Origin: an uncultured Clostridium sp.
GTDB lineage: Bacteria; Bacillota; Clostridia; TANB77; CAG-508
Assembly: GCA_900555085.1 (NCBI GenBank)
Contig: USJU01000073.1
Coordinates: 1 to 6,038, forward strand
Direction: 5' to 3'
Length of the DNA stretch: 6,038 nt
The notes under the pieces are model-generated. The model saw nothing but the letters and a program-made list of their open reading frames with translations. It did not search any database and had not been told where the DNA came from. Position numbers and translations under genes: made by a program. Positions within the stretch are counted from its first letter, which is position 1, and each line of letters opens with the position of its first letter. Shown here piece after piece: positions 1-4,690 of this stretch.

Positions 1-100
1 GGTGCAATGGTAAGCTGCTTAAAGGTTTAAAGGATGGCAAGTTATACGCCATTACCGCCAGATCATCAGCAATATTTATTTTTTAATTTTACATATTAAA
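1..100. other. Left edge of window, no defensible gene
   Basis: One + frame is open from the window edge to a TAA at 84-86 (28 codons, no visible start). It uses GCC and ACC codons that are scarce in the real genes here. The same bases also form RNA-like arms: GGTAA 9-13 with TTACC 52-56, or ATGGC 34-38 with GCCAT 48-52. This could be the end of a gene cut off by the window or an upstream part of the structured RNA. Positions 71-100 are a plain A/T-rich stretch. TATTAA at 94-99 is a weak -10 candidate with no recognisable -35. Confidence 0.3.
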
Positions 101-350
101 AGCCTTGCACCGTGTGGCATCTGCTACGGCGTACGCATCAAAGCAATGCAAGGCACTACACAATATTTTATTTTATTGTGCATCTGGTGAGGGCTACCGC
201 TTGCGGCAATAAGTGAATAAACCCAGATAGTGAGACGGTTTGAATATATGAGAACTCACGAAAAAAGACTTGGAAATATTCAAAGCATGTGAACGCTTAA
301 AAATCACGCTAACAGCTCAAGATCTCAACGCTGTATAAACATTGTGAGAC

Positions 351-405
351 GTTAGAGGGTGATATTGATTAAGCTAAGCACCCTAACAAAAACAGATTAG
401 CTTGA
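351..405 (+). other. H-type pseudoknot within the large RNA
   Basis: Stem 1 pairs GTTAG-AG-GGTG (351-361) with CACCCTAAC (379-387), leaving a two-base bulge. The loop contains AAGCTAA (371-377), which is fully complementary to TTAGCTT (397-403) just downstream, extendable by T370-G404 (wobble) and T369-A405. The two helices interleave, which is the definition of an H-type pseudoknot. Both are long and nearly perfect, so this is the best supported tertiary element in the RNA. Confidence 0.65.
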
Positions 406-599
406 TACGTCCGTAGCCATGTGAACGGAGGACAAGAAACAGACTGGAGGGAGTAAACAAAATACTTCCTGATGGGATGCATAAAGGCATCACGAAACAA
501 ACAAGCACGAACGGCGGAGCGTGAGAATGTGAGCGGATAACACAATAAAACCGCAACCGCTTTTATATGGTTATGATGATATAACCGCACTAATTAGAA

Positions 600-670
600 C
601 GGCTTAACTGTTCATTGATAACAGAATATAGTAAGGCTGTGTTGTTTCCATCTGAGAAGCGTATAAGCCG
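600..670 (+). other. Branched domain closed by a 7-bp helix
   Basis: CGGCTTA (600-606) pairs perfectly with TAAGCCG (664-670). Inside it is a hairpin CTGTT/AACAG (608-612/620-624) with a 7-nt loop, followed by about 40 nt with no obvious local pairing that could take part in tertiary contacts. The next helix (671-677/686-692) starts one base after this domain closes, so the two could stack coaxially. Confidence 0.5.
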
Positions 671-963
671 ACTATTTTATATATTAAATAGTCCGTTGAG
701 TAGATATCTCAATGTTATCAAAAAAATCTAGTCCCGTTGATGTGGGATTCAGGTTTGAAAGTAAATAAGCCCTGATTCTTGATTAAAAGAAGGAAGAGAA
801 GAAAACGTCAAACCGCTTTAAATCAGGCGGTTAGTAAAAAGCAGATAATCTTATATATTAATTAAAGAAGAAATACATATTATTATAGATATATAACAAG
901 CAATATTTTTTATTGCTTATAAGATGCAAGCAAGATAACACATGATAAGTATATTACAAAAGG

Positions 964-1055
964 ATTTATAAATCAGTCGGGCAAAAGTGGAAATCCCAGG
1001 CGGTGGCAAGTAGTAGATTGATTATAAATAAATATGTTTTCCCTGTCTTATCGCC
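964..1055 (+). other. 3' domain of the large RNA with possible second pseudoknot
   Basis: ATTTATAA plus TCA (964-975, with A972 bulged) pairs with TGATTATAAAT (1019-1029), giving 11 bp. Within its loop, GGCGGT (999-1004) can pair with ATCGCC (1050-1055), which lies outside the helix; this includes one G-U pair. The interleaved arrangement would be a second pseudoknot directly before the terminator. The competing pairing CAGG 997-1000 with CCTG 1042-1045 makes this less certain than the pseudoknot at 351-405. Confidence 0.4.
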
Positions 1056-1062
1056 GTTATAC

Positions 1063-1125
1063 AAGCAAGTTGTAAAAGCTGAATGATTAAATAACCATCA
1101 GCAAAAATAAACAACTTGCTTTTTT
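1063..1125 (+). terminator. Intrinsic terminator ending the large RNA
   Basis: AAGCAAGTTGT (1063-1073) pairs perfectly over 11 bp with ACAACTTGCTT (1111-1121) and is followed by more T residues (1122-1125). A nested hairpin GCTGA/TCAGC (1078-1082/1098-1102) sits at the top. The T-run is on the + strand only, and no A-run precedes the hairpin, so it acts on + strand transcripts. It separates the RNA from the gene at 1173. The remaining 45 nt show no good sigma-70 promoter. Confidence 0.8.
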
Positions 1126-1172
1126 GTTTGCATAAATAAGCAATAAAAAAGAATAAAGGAGGTTATACCACA

Positions 1173-1367
1173 ATGATATATAACTTATTAAATATAAAAA
1201 CAAAAAAGATTGTAGCCTATACAATAATATCTGGAAATGATAGCGATATTTTGACAGATGAAGAAATACTTGACAGCCGTTTAGAATGTGGAATTGATGA
1301 AGGATATATTTCAGATGATTCCTATAAATGGATAAAAGGCAAAGAGAAAAAAGGGATTTTATTATAA
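1173..1367 (+). CDS. Hypothetical protein, 64 aa
   Basis: I do not recognise this protein. It starts with ATG 10 bases after a strong AAGGAGG (1156-1162) and is the first gene after the RNA terminator. It opens with a hydrophobic beta-like stretch (MIYNLLNIKTKKIVAYTII, residues 1-19). An acidic middle (NDSDILTDEEILD) follows, then a short basic end with KGKEKKG. There is no cysteine pair, membrane segment or known motif. The stop codon overlaps the Shine-Dalgarno of the next gene, so the two are very likely co-transcribed and possibly translationally coupled. Coding status rests on the ribosome site, spacing and operon position; function is unknown. Confidence 0.75.
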   Translation: MIYNLLNIKTKKIVAYTIISGNDSDILTDEEILDSRLECGIDEGYISDDSYKWIKGKEKKGILL

Positions 1368-1380
1368 GGAGGACAAAACA

Positions 1381-1638
1381 ATGAATAATACAATAGCTTG
1401 TTACGATTTTAGAATTATCAAATGTCAGGACGGATCAGAAATAATTGACGAAAAACTCAAAACTCCACTTGATTCTATTGATGGAGTTTTGGCTGCTGAA
1501 TATCAGAAAGTCCAAGATGCACTTGATATTATACATAAGAAGGAAAAGAAGAGACAGAAAGAAGCATCAGAAAGGCAGAAGAAAGAACGCAACATATTAT
1601 TTAAAATTGGTTGTTTATGCGGATTAATTACAGCTTAA
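1381..1638 (+). CDS. Hypothetical protein with charged coiled-coil helix, 85 aa
   Basis: No family is recognised. The start is well fixed: AAGGAGGA at 1366-1373 lies 7 bases before the ATG, overlapping the previous stop. Residues 1-30 look like a small beta region. Residues 36-71 form a long, very charged helix (AAEYQKVQDALDIIHKKEKK, then KR/E-rich repeats) typical of a coiled coil or a basic nucleic-acid-contacting helix. The last 14 residues (NILFKIGCLCGLITA region) are hydrophobic with two cysteines. That is short for a membrane anchor, but it could be a hydrophobic tail or an oligomerisation patch. An overlapping frame at 1445-1627 lacks its own ribosome site and is taken as a shadow. Function is unknown. 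Confidence 0.75.
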   Translation: MNNTIACYDFRIIKCQDGSEIIDEKLKTPLDSIDGVLAAEYQKVQDALDIIHKKEKKRQKEASERQKKERNILFKIGCLCGLITA

Positions 1639-1668
1639 AACAATACATATAACGGAGGTAAAAACATT

Positions 1669-2193
1669 ATGAAAAAGAAAAAATTCAAGTTATCAGGTGA
1701 ATATTTTTATGGAAATAAAGCGAGTGATTATGCTATCGAGAACGGATTCCTTGATTATGCCACACTTGCAAAGAGTTTTGATGCAGTATCTTCAGATATT
1801 ATATCTAAAACAGATGGAGTTATAGGTTACTGGGAACAAGAAAACGGATTTATTGATAATTCAGAAAAAATTGAAGCTATAGAAGATAATATATCAGAAC
1901 TTGAAAGCAGCCTTGACGATATAGAGGAAGATTCAACAGAATATACAATCATTCAGGAAAAAATCACGGACTTAGAAGAACAGAAAGAAGAGCTTGAAAA
2001 TGAAGTTGAACCTGAAATTTTTCAATATTTTATAATCTCTGAAAACGGTGCTGAAATCTTAAAAGATTATACAGACGAAATTGTTTTCTATAATGAAGAG
2101 TTAGATATGTATGTTTGGGGTGTAACTCATTGCGGTACAAGTTGGGATTATGTTCTTACAGATATACCGCTTAATTGTGGATATAATGAGTGA
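1669..2193 (+). CDS. Very acidic coiled-coil protein of mobile elements, 174 aa
   Basis: ATG follows AACGGAGGT (SD 1654-1659) with 9-base spacing. I count about 43 Asp/Glu against 12 Lys and no Arg, so the protein is strongly negative. The start (residues 1-45) reads KLSGEYFYGNKASDYAIENG, with FLDYATLAKSFDAV after it. Residues ~67-118 are a heptad-like Glu/Asp/Leu-rich helix, probably two coiled-coil segments. The C-terminal part (~119-174) is globular, with QYFIISENGAEILKDYTDEI and MYVWGVTHCGTSWDYVLTDI. From memory, this N- and C-terminal pattern recurs in uncharacterised proteins of Clostridia mobile elements, sometimes without the long coil; I could not check this. High acidity fits DNA mimicry such as anti-restriction proteins, but no ArdA or Ocr motif is seen. 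A terminator hairpin follows 24 bases after the stop. Confidence 0.85.
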   Translation: MKKKKFKLSGEYFYGNKASDYAIENGFLDYATLAKSFDAVSSDIISKTDGVIGYWEQENGFIDNSEKIEAIEDNISELESSLDDIEEDSTEYTIIQEKITDLEEQKEELENEVEPEIFQYFIISENGAEILKDYTDEIVFYNEELDMYVWGVTHCGTSWDYVLTDIPLNCGYNE

Positions 2194-2216
2194 TTAATAA
2201 TACATGATAGTAGTAG

Positions 2217-2243
2217 AAGGGATGCAGTTTTAAGCATCCCTTT
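2217..2243 (+). terminator. Terminator-like hairpin after the acidic-protein gene
   Basis: AAGGGATGC (2217-2225) pairs perfectly with GCATCCCTT (2234-2242) around an 8-base loop, followed by TTTATTAT. It is a good intrinsic terminator stem with an imperfect T-tail. The next Shine-Dalgarno, GGAGG, begins at 2251, so no promoter fits between. Downstream genes must depend on readthrough, on antitermination, or on a promoter upstream of the hairpin. Confidence 0.65.
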
Positions 2244-2248
2244 ATTAT

Positions 2249-2371
2249 ATGGAGGCGATAACTATATTTAAAGGATATTACACAGTAACTTGTTATTATG
2301 GACTTGTAGAAGGCTATTATTATATGCAATTTGAGACAGAAGCAGCCTATAGAGAATATATGGAGGGATAG
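2249..2371 (+). CDS. Small Tyr-rich protein, 40 aa, uncertain start
   Basis: Too short for most gene finders, but it looks real. The frame reads (MEAIT)IFKGYYTVTCYYGLVEG, then YYYMQFETEAAYREYMEG and TAG, with nine tyrosines in about 35 residues. It resembles the start of the gene at 2653: both carry YY, YYG, YY and then F-x-T-E. The start is odd. The only ATG (2249) overlaps the strong GGAGG (2251-2255) and has no ribosome site of its own. The spacing from GGAGG instead points to ATA at 2264, 8 bases downstream. Either ATG 2249 is used poorly, a rare ATA start is used, or an original ATG has mutated and the gene is decaying. A TTG-started frame from 2331 overlaps it and is rejected. Function unknown. 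Confidence 0.55.
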   Translation: MEAITIFKGYYTVTCYYGLVEGYYYMQFETEAAYREYMEG

Positions 2372-2375
2372 AAGC

Positions 2376-2636
2376 ATGACGAAAGAAGTCGGATGCTACA
2401 ATATTACTTTTTGCGGTTTATCTTATGATAATAACATACCTTATGACATGGTTATTATTGAAAAATTTAATAATAATACTTACATAGAAGGAAGTAAAAA
2501 AGTGCTTTATTTTAAACATGAAAGAGGTTGTATTGTGCCAGCTTTTAACACTGAAAAAGAGGTTGAAAAGTATTTACAATATAGGAATCATGAAAAACTC
2601 AAAATAAAGAAAAGTGTAACTATTGAAATAGTATAG
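2376..2636 (+). CDS. Hypothetical small protein with F-x-T-E motif, 86 aa
   Basis: ATG 2376 is chosen because GGAGGG (2362-2367) lies 8 bases upstream. The longer frame from TTG 2331 would lie inside the previous small gene with no ribosome site. Residues 1-60 look like alternating beta strands (EVGCYNITFCGLSYDNN, then YDMVIIEKFNNN and KKVLYFKHERG). They lead into AFNTEKEVEKYLQYR, an F-x-T-E motif followed by an amphipathic helix, and end with a basic strand KLKIKKSVTIEIV. Small beta-beta-alpha folds of this style are common in phage and plasmid genes of unknown role. It lies 4 bases after the previous stop and 16 before the next start, so it belongs to the same transcript. Confidence 0.78.
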   Translation: MTKEVGCYNITFCGLSYDNNIPYDMVIIEKFNNNTYIEGSKKVLYFKHERGCIVPAFNTEKEVEKYLQYRNHEKLKIKKSVTIEIV

Positions 2637-2652
2637 GAAAGAAGGGAAAAAT

Positions 2653-2868
2653 ATGAGTAAAGAATATTACATAATTATACGAAAATATTACGGATTTCCC
2701 AATTATTACGATACAGATTTATCAAAAAAGGAAGATTGTTTCTCTTTTGATACAGAACATGAAGCAAAACAATGTTTACAAGATATATTTAATAATGGTA
2801 AATGGATGGAAGATAAAAAGCATGGAAAAATAAGACACTATATAGAGAAAAGAATAGAATTATTATAG
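2653..2868 (+). CDS. Hypothetical small protein with F-x-T-E motif, 71 aa
   Basis: ATG is preceded by GAAGGGA (2641-2647). The N-terminus MSKEYYIIIRKYYGFPNYY echoes the Tyr-rich 40-aa protein encoded at 2249. The middle SFDTEHEAKQCLQDIF carries the same F-x-T-E-x-x-A motif with a following helix, and the C-terminal 20 residues are basic (Lys, His, Arg), ending in RIELL. It looks like a paralogue of the gene at 2249, with an extra basic tail. The last codons and the following ribosome site are almost identical to those at 5388-5411 (see repeat). Function unknown; the basic tail could bind nucleic acid. Confidence 0.78.
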   Translation: MSKEYYIIIRKYYGFPNYYDTDLSKKEDCFSFDTEHEAKQCLQDIFNNGKWMEDKKHGKIRHYIEKRIELL

Positions 2869-2879
2869 AAAGAGTGGTT
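2856..2879 (+). repeat. Gene-junction repeat, copy 1
   Basis: The bases spanning the last codons, the stop and the ribosome site of the next gene match 5388-5411 at 23 of 24 positions. The one difference is A (2871) versus G (5403) in the Shine-Dalgarno. In both places the upstream protein ends in Glu-Leu-Leu-stop (RIELL and RTELL). It may be a trace of recombination between small-gene cassettes or a conserved translational-coupling element. Confidence 0.6.
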
Positions 2880-2885
2880 GATCAT

Positions 2886-3095
2886 ATGAAAACAAAGATA
2901 TTTAAACAAGATAATTATAAGTATTTATCTGTAAATGATAATATCGTTTGTGCATTTAATGAAACTAAAAACCAGTTTATCAGATGTACTACTGTAAATA
3001 TTACAGAAAAGGTTATTGATGCAATAAACGATTTTAGAAATATCTACAACTTGGAAAAAATAACATTAAAAATTTTTATGGAAGAGTTTATATAA
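2886..3095 (+). CDS. Hypothetical protein, 69 aa
   Basis: The preferred start is ATG 2886. The upstream in-frame GTG at 2874 falls inside the purine-rich ribosome-site region (AAAGAGTGG) and would leave no spacing. The product, MKTKIFKQDNYKYLSVNDNI and onward, seems to begin with three or four short beta strands (to about residue 40). It ends with two helices (ITEKVIDAINDFRNIYNL and LKIFMEEFI). There are two cysteines but no zinc motif, signal peptide or membrane segment. The mildly weakened Shine-Dalgarno (GAGTGG in place of GGAGTGG) suggests lower translation than its neighbours. Family and function are not recognised. Confidence 0.72.
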   Translation: MKTKIFKQDNYKYLSVNDNIVCAFNETKNQFIRCTTVNITEKVIDAINDFRNIYNLEKITLKIFMEEFI

Positions 3096-3110
3096 TGGAG
3101 GTTGTAATAT

Positions 3111-3440
3111 ATGAAATTACATAAAATTCCTGGAATAGATAAAAACATTTGCACATGTGAACAGAAAGTCGCTTATAATTACGCTTTTATGTGGCGGGAT
3201 AGTTTAGAAAAAATATATAAATCAGATACTTCAGAAGCTGTAAAAAGTGAAGCTTATCAGAATATTATAAATTATGTTATATCATCACTCAAAGAACATG
3301 AAACGGATAAAAAATATAATATAGATACAATTATCCATTGTTTCAGAAATGGAATAAAAAACTATATGGAAGGCTTTTCTGTATTGTGGAATTATGAAGA
3401 TATAGGAAAGACATTTCCATGCTTATATGAAAATAATTAA
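3111..3440 (+). CDS. Hypothetical alpha-helical protein, 109 aa
   Basis: ATG follows GGAGG (3097-3101) with 9-base spacing, and the gene starts 15 bases after the previous stop. The N-terminus KLHKIPGIDKNICTCEQKVA is followed by helix-rich sequence (YNYAFMWRDSLEKIYK, then SEAVKSEAYQNIINYVISSL and IDTIIHCFRNGIKNYMEGF). From memory, the IPGID-x-x-ICT-x-EQ start resembles uncharacterised proteins in Clostridia mobile elements; I could not verify this. Cys14 and Cys16 form a C-x-C pair, with no second pair close enough for a classic zinc site. It sits directly before the sliding clamp gene (17 bases), so it is probably co-expressed with it and might be a replication accessory. Confidence 0.78.
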   Translation: MKLHKIPGIDKNICTCEQKVAYNYAFMWRDSLEKIYKSDTSEAVKSEAYQNIINYVISSLKEHETDKKYNIDTIIHCFRNGIKNYMEGFSVLWNYEDIGKTFPCLYENN

Positions 3441-3457
3441 TCAGGGAGGACAATTTA

Positions 3458-4633
3458 ATGATGAATATTAGATTAACAATGGAAGAATTAAAAACACTTA
3501 TTAATAAGATAGAAAAGGCAGTACCTAAAAAGCCATCACTTAGTATATTAGAGTGTATCAGGTTAAAGGCAGCTAATAATAAATTAATAGCAACTGCGAC
3601 AGATTGTGACATTGAGTTAAATATCATTCAGGAAACAGAAGTATTAACAGAAGGAACTTGTTATATTAACTTGACGGACATTAAAAAGATACTGAAACTT
3701 AAAGCGGATTATTTAACAATTAAGCATCAGGAGGACGATGGAAAAATCTATATTTCTACCGGCAAGAAAGTTATAACATTAACGGCTGTTGATTGTGAAG
3801 TATTTCCTGAAATTGATTATAAGTCATCAGCCATGACGGATTTTTTGACAATCCAGGCGGATCAGTTAGCGGATATTTTAAAGAGACTTTCTTATTATGT
3901 AGAAGATGCAACTTTATATAATCACAATGCCATGTTGAATAGTTTTAATTTTAATAGAATACATAATCGAATAACTGGATTAGATGGAAAGAGGATCGCA
4001 ATTAGAAATAATATAGAAGGCTTTAATCCCAACAATAACAACGATGAATTGAATATACAGAAAGACTTCTATATTAAGCTGGAAAGAGTATTAAAAGCAG
4101 AGGAAAACAATTACATAAGCATAATGACAACCGAGGACAATAATTATGTTGTTATTTCTGGAAAATCTTTCATCATGGCTATTCAGCGTGTATCAGGTCA
4201 GTATTTTAAAATTGATAGCATGTTATCAAGAGGTGAGTATTCATTCACGATTAATAACATTAAGGAATTAAAAGAGGCTGCTGATTATGATATTAAGCTC
4301 AAAGGAAGTGAAGATAAAAAGCCGTTGATTCTGTCTAATATAGAAGGAATTGTATCTTGTACAATGTCTTGTAAGAACGGCGACAGCTACGATATATTAA
4401 ATGTTACGGATAATGAACTGCCAGAAGGTTACTCAATGGGATTTAATCCGCAATTCTTATCAGATCTATGTATTACATGTACAGAAGATAACTTGCATTG
4501 TGAAGTAACTAATAATAAGTCGTTTTTATATGTATATGAGCAAGATTATACCTTCTTAATATTGCCAGTTAATATTATTGCCACACCAGAGGAAATTATA
4601 ATAGCAATAAAGAAATTAGCTGATGCAGTTTGA
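3458..4633 (+). CDS. dnaN: DNA polymerase III beta subunit (sliding clamp), divergent mobile-element type
   Basis: A ring-forming processivity factor that encircles DNA and tethers polymerase and other replication and repair proteins. The three clamp domains can be followed. Domain I is at ~1-125, with LTMEELKTLINKIEKAVPKK, TATDCDIEL (46-54) and FPEI (116-119), all typical of the family. Domain II is at ~127-245, with GLDGKRIA (174-181) in place of the usual x-T-D-G-H-R-L-A. Domain III is at ~250-372, ending in FLILPVN, which matches the conserved clamp C-terminus. At 391 aa it is slightly longer than host clamps (about 366-380 aa) because ~19 residues follow that motif. GGGAGGA (3444-3450) precedes tandem ATG codons at 3458 and 3461; either may start. 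The chromosomal dnaA-dnaN-recF neighbourhood is absent, so this is an accessory clamp of a mobile replicon. A strong hairpin terminates the gene. Confidence 0.93.
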   Translation: MMNIRLTMEELKTLINKIEKAVPKKPSLSILECIRLKAANNKLIATATDCDIELNIIQETEVLTEGTCYINLTDIKKILKLKADYLTIKHQEDDGKIYISTGKKVITLTAVDCEVFPEIDYKSSAMTDFLTIQADQLADILKRLSYYVEDATLYNHNAMLNSFNFNRIHNRITGLDGKRIAIRNNIEGFNPNNNNDELNIQKDFYIKLERVLKAEENNYISIMTTEDNNYVVISGKSFIMAIQRVSGQYFKIDSMLSRGEYSFTINNIKELKEAADYDIKLKGSEDKKPLILSNIEGIVSCTMSCKNGDSYDILNVTDNELPEGYSMGFNPQFLSDLCITCTEDNLHCEVTNNKSFLYVYEQDYTFLILPVNIIATPEEIIIAIKKLADAV

Positions 4634-4646
4634 TGGTAATTAATAT

Positions 4647-4675
4647 AAGGAAGTCTATATTATAGGCTTCCTTTT
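4647..4675 (+). terminator. Intrinsic terminator after the clamp gene
   Basis: AAGGAAG-TCTA (4647-4657) pairs with TAGG-CTTCCTT (4663-4673), one G-U included, giving 11 bp around a 5-base loop, followed by TTTTG. The stem starts 14 bases after the clamp stop codon. The next Shine-Dalgarno, GGAGG, begins at 4681, so again no promoter fits between the terminator and the next gene. Confidence 0.78.
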
Positions 4676-4690
4676 GTATTGGAGGAAATG

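Larger units (their letters stand above)
101..1125 (+). ncRNA. Large ornate structured non-coding RNA (ROOL/GOLLD size class)
   Basis: No convincing reading frame lies here, yet the stretch is dense in complementary arms and richer in G/C than the genes. Helices read directly: 102-109/147-154, 110-113/126-129, 159-165/174-180, 182-187/223-228, 239-246/277-284, 312-316/330-334, 351-361/379-387, 410-414/425-429, 448-455/463-470, 476-480/487-491, 569-574/581-586, 608-612/620-624, 600-606/664-670 (closing a branched domain), 671-677/686-692, 694-700/708-714, 730-735/744-749, 749-756/767-775, 811-816/827-832 and 898-905/911-918. The region ends in an intrinsic terminator. G-U pairs in several helices and the T-run after the last hairpin place it on the + strand. 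ROOL (about 600 nt) and GOLLD (about 800 nt) are known giant RNAs of phages and mobile elements; assignment to either is inference from size, ornateness and context. The 5' end is uncertain, and a 3' end near 835 or two separate RNAs remain possible. No protein is encoded in it on either strand that I would defend. Confidence 0.72.

Noticed and set aside
3..86. Open + frame of 28 codons running in from the window edge
   Set aside because: Short, with codon use unlike the other genes, and overlapping RNA-like complementary arms. It could be a true gene end but cannot be supported from this window.
528..542. 15-base exact match to the left part of the E. coli lac operator (TGTGAGCGGATAACA)
   Set aside because: The right half-site of the operator is absent and there is no lac gene or promoter nearby. 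The bases fit local RNA pairing (TGTG 528-531 with CACA 541-544; GCGG 533-536 with CCGC 551-554). Treated as coincidence; vector contamination is not supported by the flanks.
369..590. 73-aa frame on the minus strand
   Set aside because: It lies across the most structured part of the RNA, has no ribosome site and has a composition unlike a real protein. Judged a chance frame.
608..624. 5-bp stem with 7-base loop resembling a tRNA T-arm
   Set aside because: The loop lacks the TTC-purine-A pattern in the right register, and no acceptor, D or anticodon arms surround it.
897..1068. CAAGCAA repeated three times (897, 928, 1062), as possible replication iterons
   Set aside because: The copies are only 7 bases long and unevenly spaced, and two of them are arms of hairpins. 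There is no Rep gene in the window.
101..1125. Group I or group II self-splicing intron, RNase P or tmRNA
   Set aside because: I see no group I P7-type core, no GTGYG start or domain V, no RNase P signature and no tmRNA tag frame. There is also no interrupted gene in the flanks and no intron-encoded protein.
2331..2375. TTG-started N-terminal extension of the gene at 2376
   Set aside because: No ribosome site and full overlap with the small gene ending at 2371. ATG 2376 has GGAGGG at proper distance.
2171..3627. Minus-strand frames at 2171-2377 and 3343-3627
   Set aside because: Both are antisense to convincing + strand genes and lack ribosome sites; they are shadows.
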